From NCBI GenBank assembly GCA_949987565.1, contig OX465111.1, positions 19,058,788 through 19,122,787 of the forward strand: a DNA stretch of 64,000 bases, written 5' to 3'. Position 1 is the stretch's first letter, and each line of letters begins with the position of its first letter. The notes under the pieces were generated by a model. It made no database searches. It saw only the letters and a list, made by a program, of their open reading frames with translations, and was not told where the DNA came from. Below are positions 63,052 to 64,000 of this stretch, in pieces. The position numbers and the translations under genes are program-made. This DNA is from Luidia sarsii. Taxonomy: Eukaryota > Echinodermata > Asteroidea > Paxillosida > Luidiidae.

Positions 63052-64000
63052 CTCTGAGCCACCTCTTCAAGACGAAAACGCGAAAAAATACGAGCTCCGA
63101 AGTAAACAGAAAAATTTCCACGGCCAAGCCCTAGCAGCACGTAACTAGATAATGAATAAACATTATCAATAAGTCCCAGGCAGTACCATAGTCCGATATT
63201 GTCCTAAACTCCGCTCATAGTTTATTTTTGAAACTCAAAAGTACATTAAAAATTCAATAATAAAGTAATCAGTTTTATGAAAGTGAGAGATTGTATATTT
63301 TGGTTTTGATTTTATTCCATTTTATCTTCGTGTATTCAAAATAAAATACTCCCGTTCAAATTCCCTGGCTAGGGCTTCAAATTATACACAGTTTAATGGT
63401 AGCCGTTGGCTAGCGGTAGCATCCAGTTCTCATTGGGTCGTGCACTATGCGCTGCCGTAGCCAATGCATTCAGAAAAGCCGTACGAAGCGTCATGCCTGA
63501 CTATGGTAAAGGTCAAAGTTCAGGGATAAGAGAGGCGTAGACCTGGTGGATGTAGACTCAATATCAAGTCGTCGGAATGTGTTGTTTTGATGTTTTGATC
63601 ATGGAAAAAAACCCATCTTTTAAAAAACATGACTAATCGACTTGATATGATCACATTTTCCATGAAAGACTGAATAGAATATGGGAGAATGAACAAAACT
63701 GAAATTAATGACAGCCTACAAAATGTATTCTTTGTGAATAATTTATTAGAAACATAAATGAATGTTATGTAATGTTACATAAGTCGAGCAAATTGATTTA
63801 CTCTTTGATAGGCTCATTGGAACATTATGCATTGGCAAATACTCCTTCTGTCATTATCATCATGTGAGTGTGTGGTGTTGAATTGAAATGGACTGGATTG
63901 GATTGGGTTGGATTTAATTGAACTGAACCGCTGGACAGTATTTGAACTGGCTAAGTAGAATTGAATTGAATTGAATTTGACTGGATTAAATTTCACTGAA
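63052..64000. other. FLOT1 upstream region
   Basis: Presumed 5' leader and promoter of FLOT1 just above 63051, with no TATA box seen. Further out only AT-rich sequence and a gaattgaattgaa simple repeat at 63870-63995. Confidence 0.5.

Overview
This is eukaryotic, metazoan genomic DNA. Four protein-coding genes are split into small GC-rich exons with GT/AG introns, embedded in AT-richer DNA packed with transposon fragments, minisatellites and microsatellites. The gene set (UCHL5, a multi-SOUL protein, NUBPL, FLOT1), short introns, Penelope-like retroelements and tRNA-derived SINEs suggest a marine invertebrate, perhaps a deuterostome such as an echinoderm, hemichordate or amphioxus. The species assignment is a low-confidence guess; no rRNA, organellar or bacterial signal was seen.

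Layout. (1) 1-7500, + strand: the last four coding exons and 3' UTR of UCHL5, the proteasome/INO80-associated deubiquitinase. (2) 11430-39037, + strand: an 18-exon gene for a predicted secreted protein of about 857 residues with a signal peptide and four tandem SOUL (haem-binding-protein-like) domains. All exon phases close and the total is 2574 nt. This is the most unusual gene here. (3) 49274-42108, - strand: a complete 10-exon NUBPL (IND1), the mitochondrial P-loop Fe-S protein for complex I assembly, 326 residues. It is tail-to-tail with the SOUL gene. (4) 63051-53057, - strand: a complete 11-exon FLOT1, 428 residues, upstream of NUBPL in the same direction. The four genes have no evident shared pathway; they look like ordinary neighbours.

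The introns and spacers carry several repeat families: Penelope-like element (PLE) tails with a hammerhead-like fold, one still attached to a GIY-YIG endonuclease fragment; tRNA-like SINEs; at least six TIR (MITE-like) families; two non-LTR reverse-transcriptase C-terminal fragments; two arrays of an 82-bp repeat; 75-, 90-, 109-, 119- and 150-bp tandem arrays; and long purine/pyrimidine tracts. Two arrays have captured splice sites: a 90-bp unit repeats the 3' splice site of NUBPL exon 8 six times, and a 109-bp unit repeats the 5' splice site of SOUL-gene exon 10 three times.

All gene models were built by hand from splice signals, phase agreement and remembered protein families. No alignment, transcript data or database search was available.
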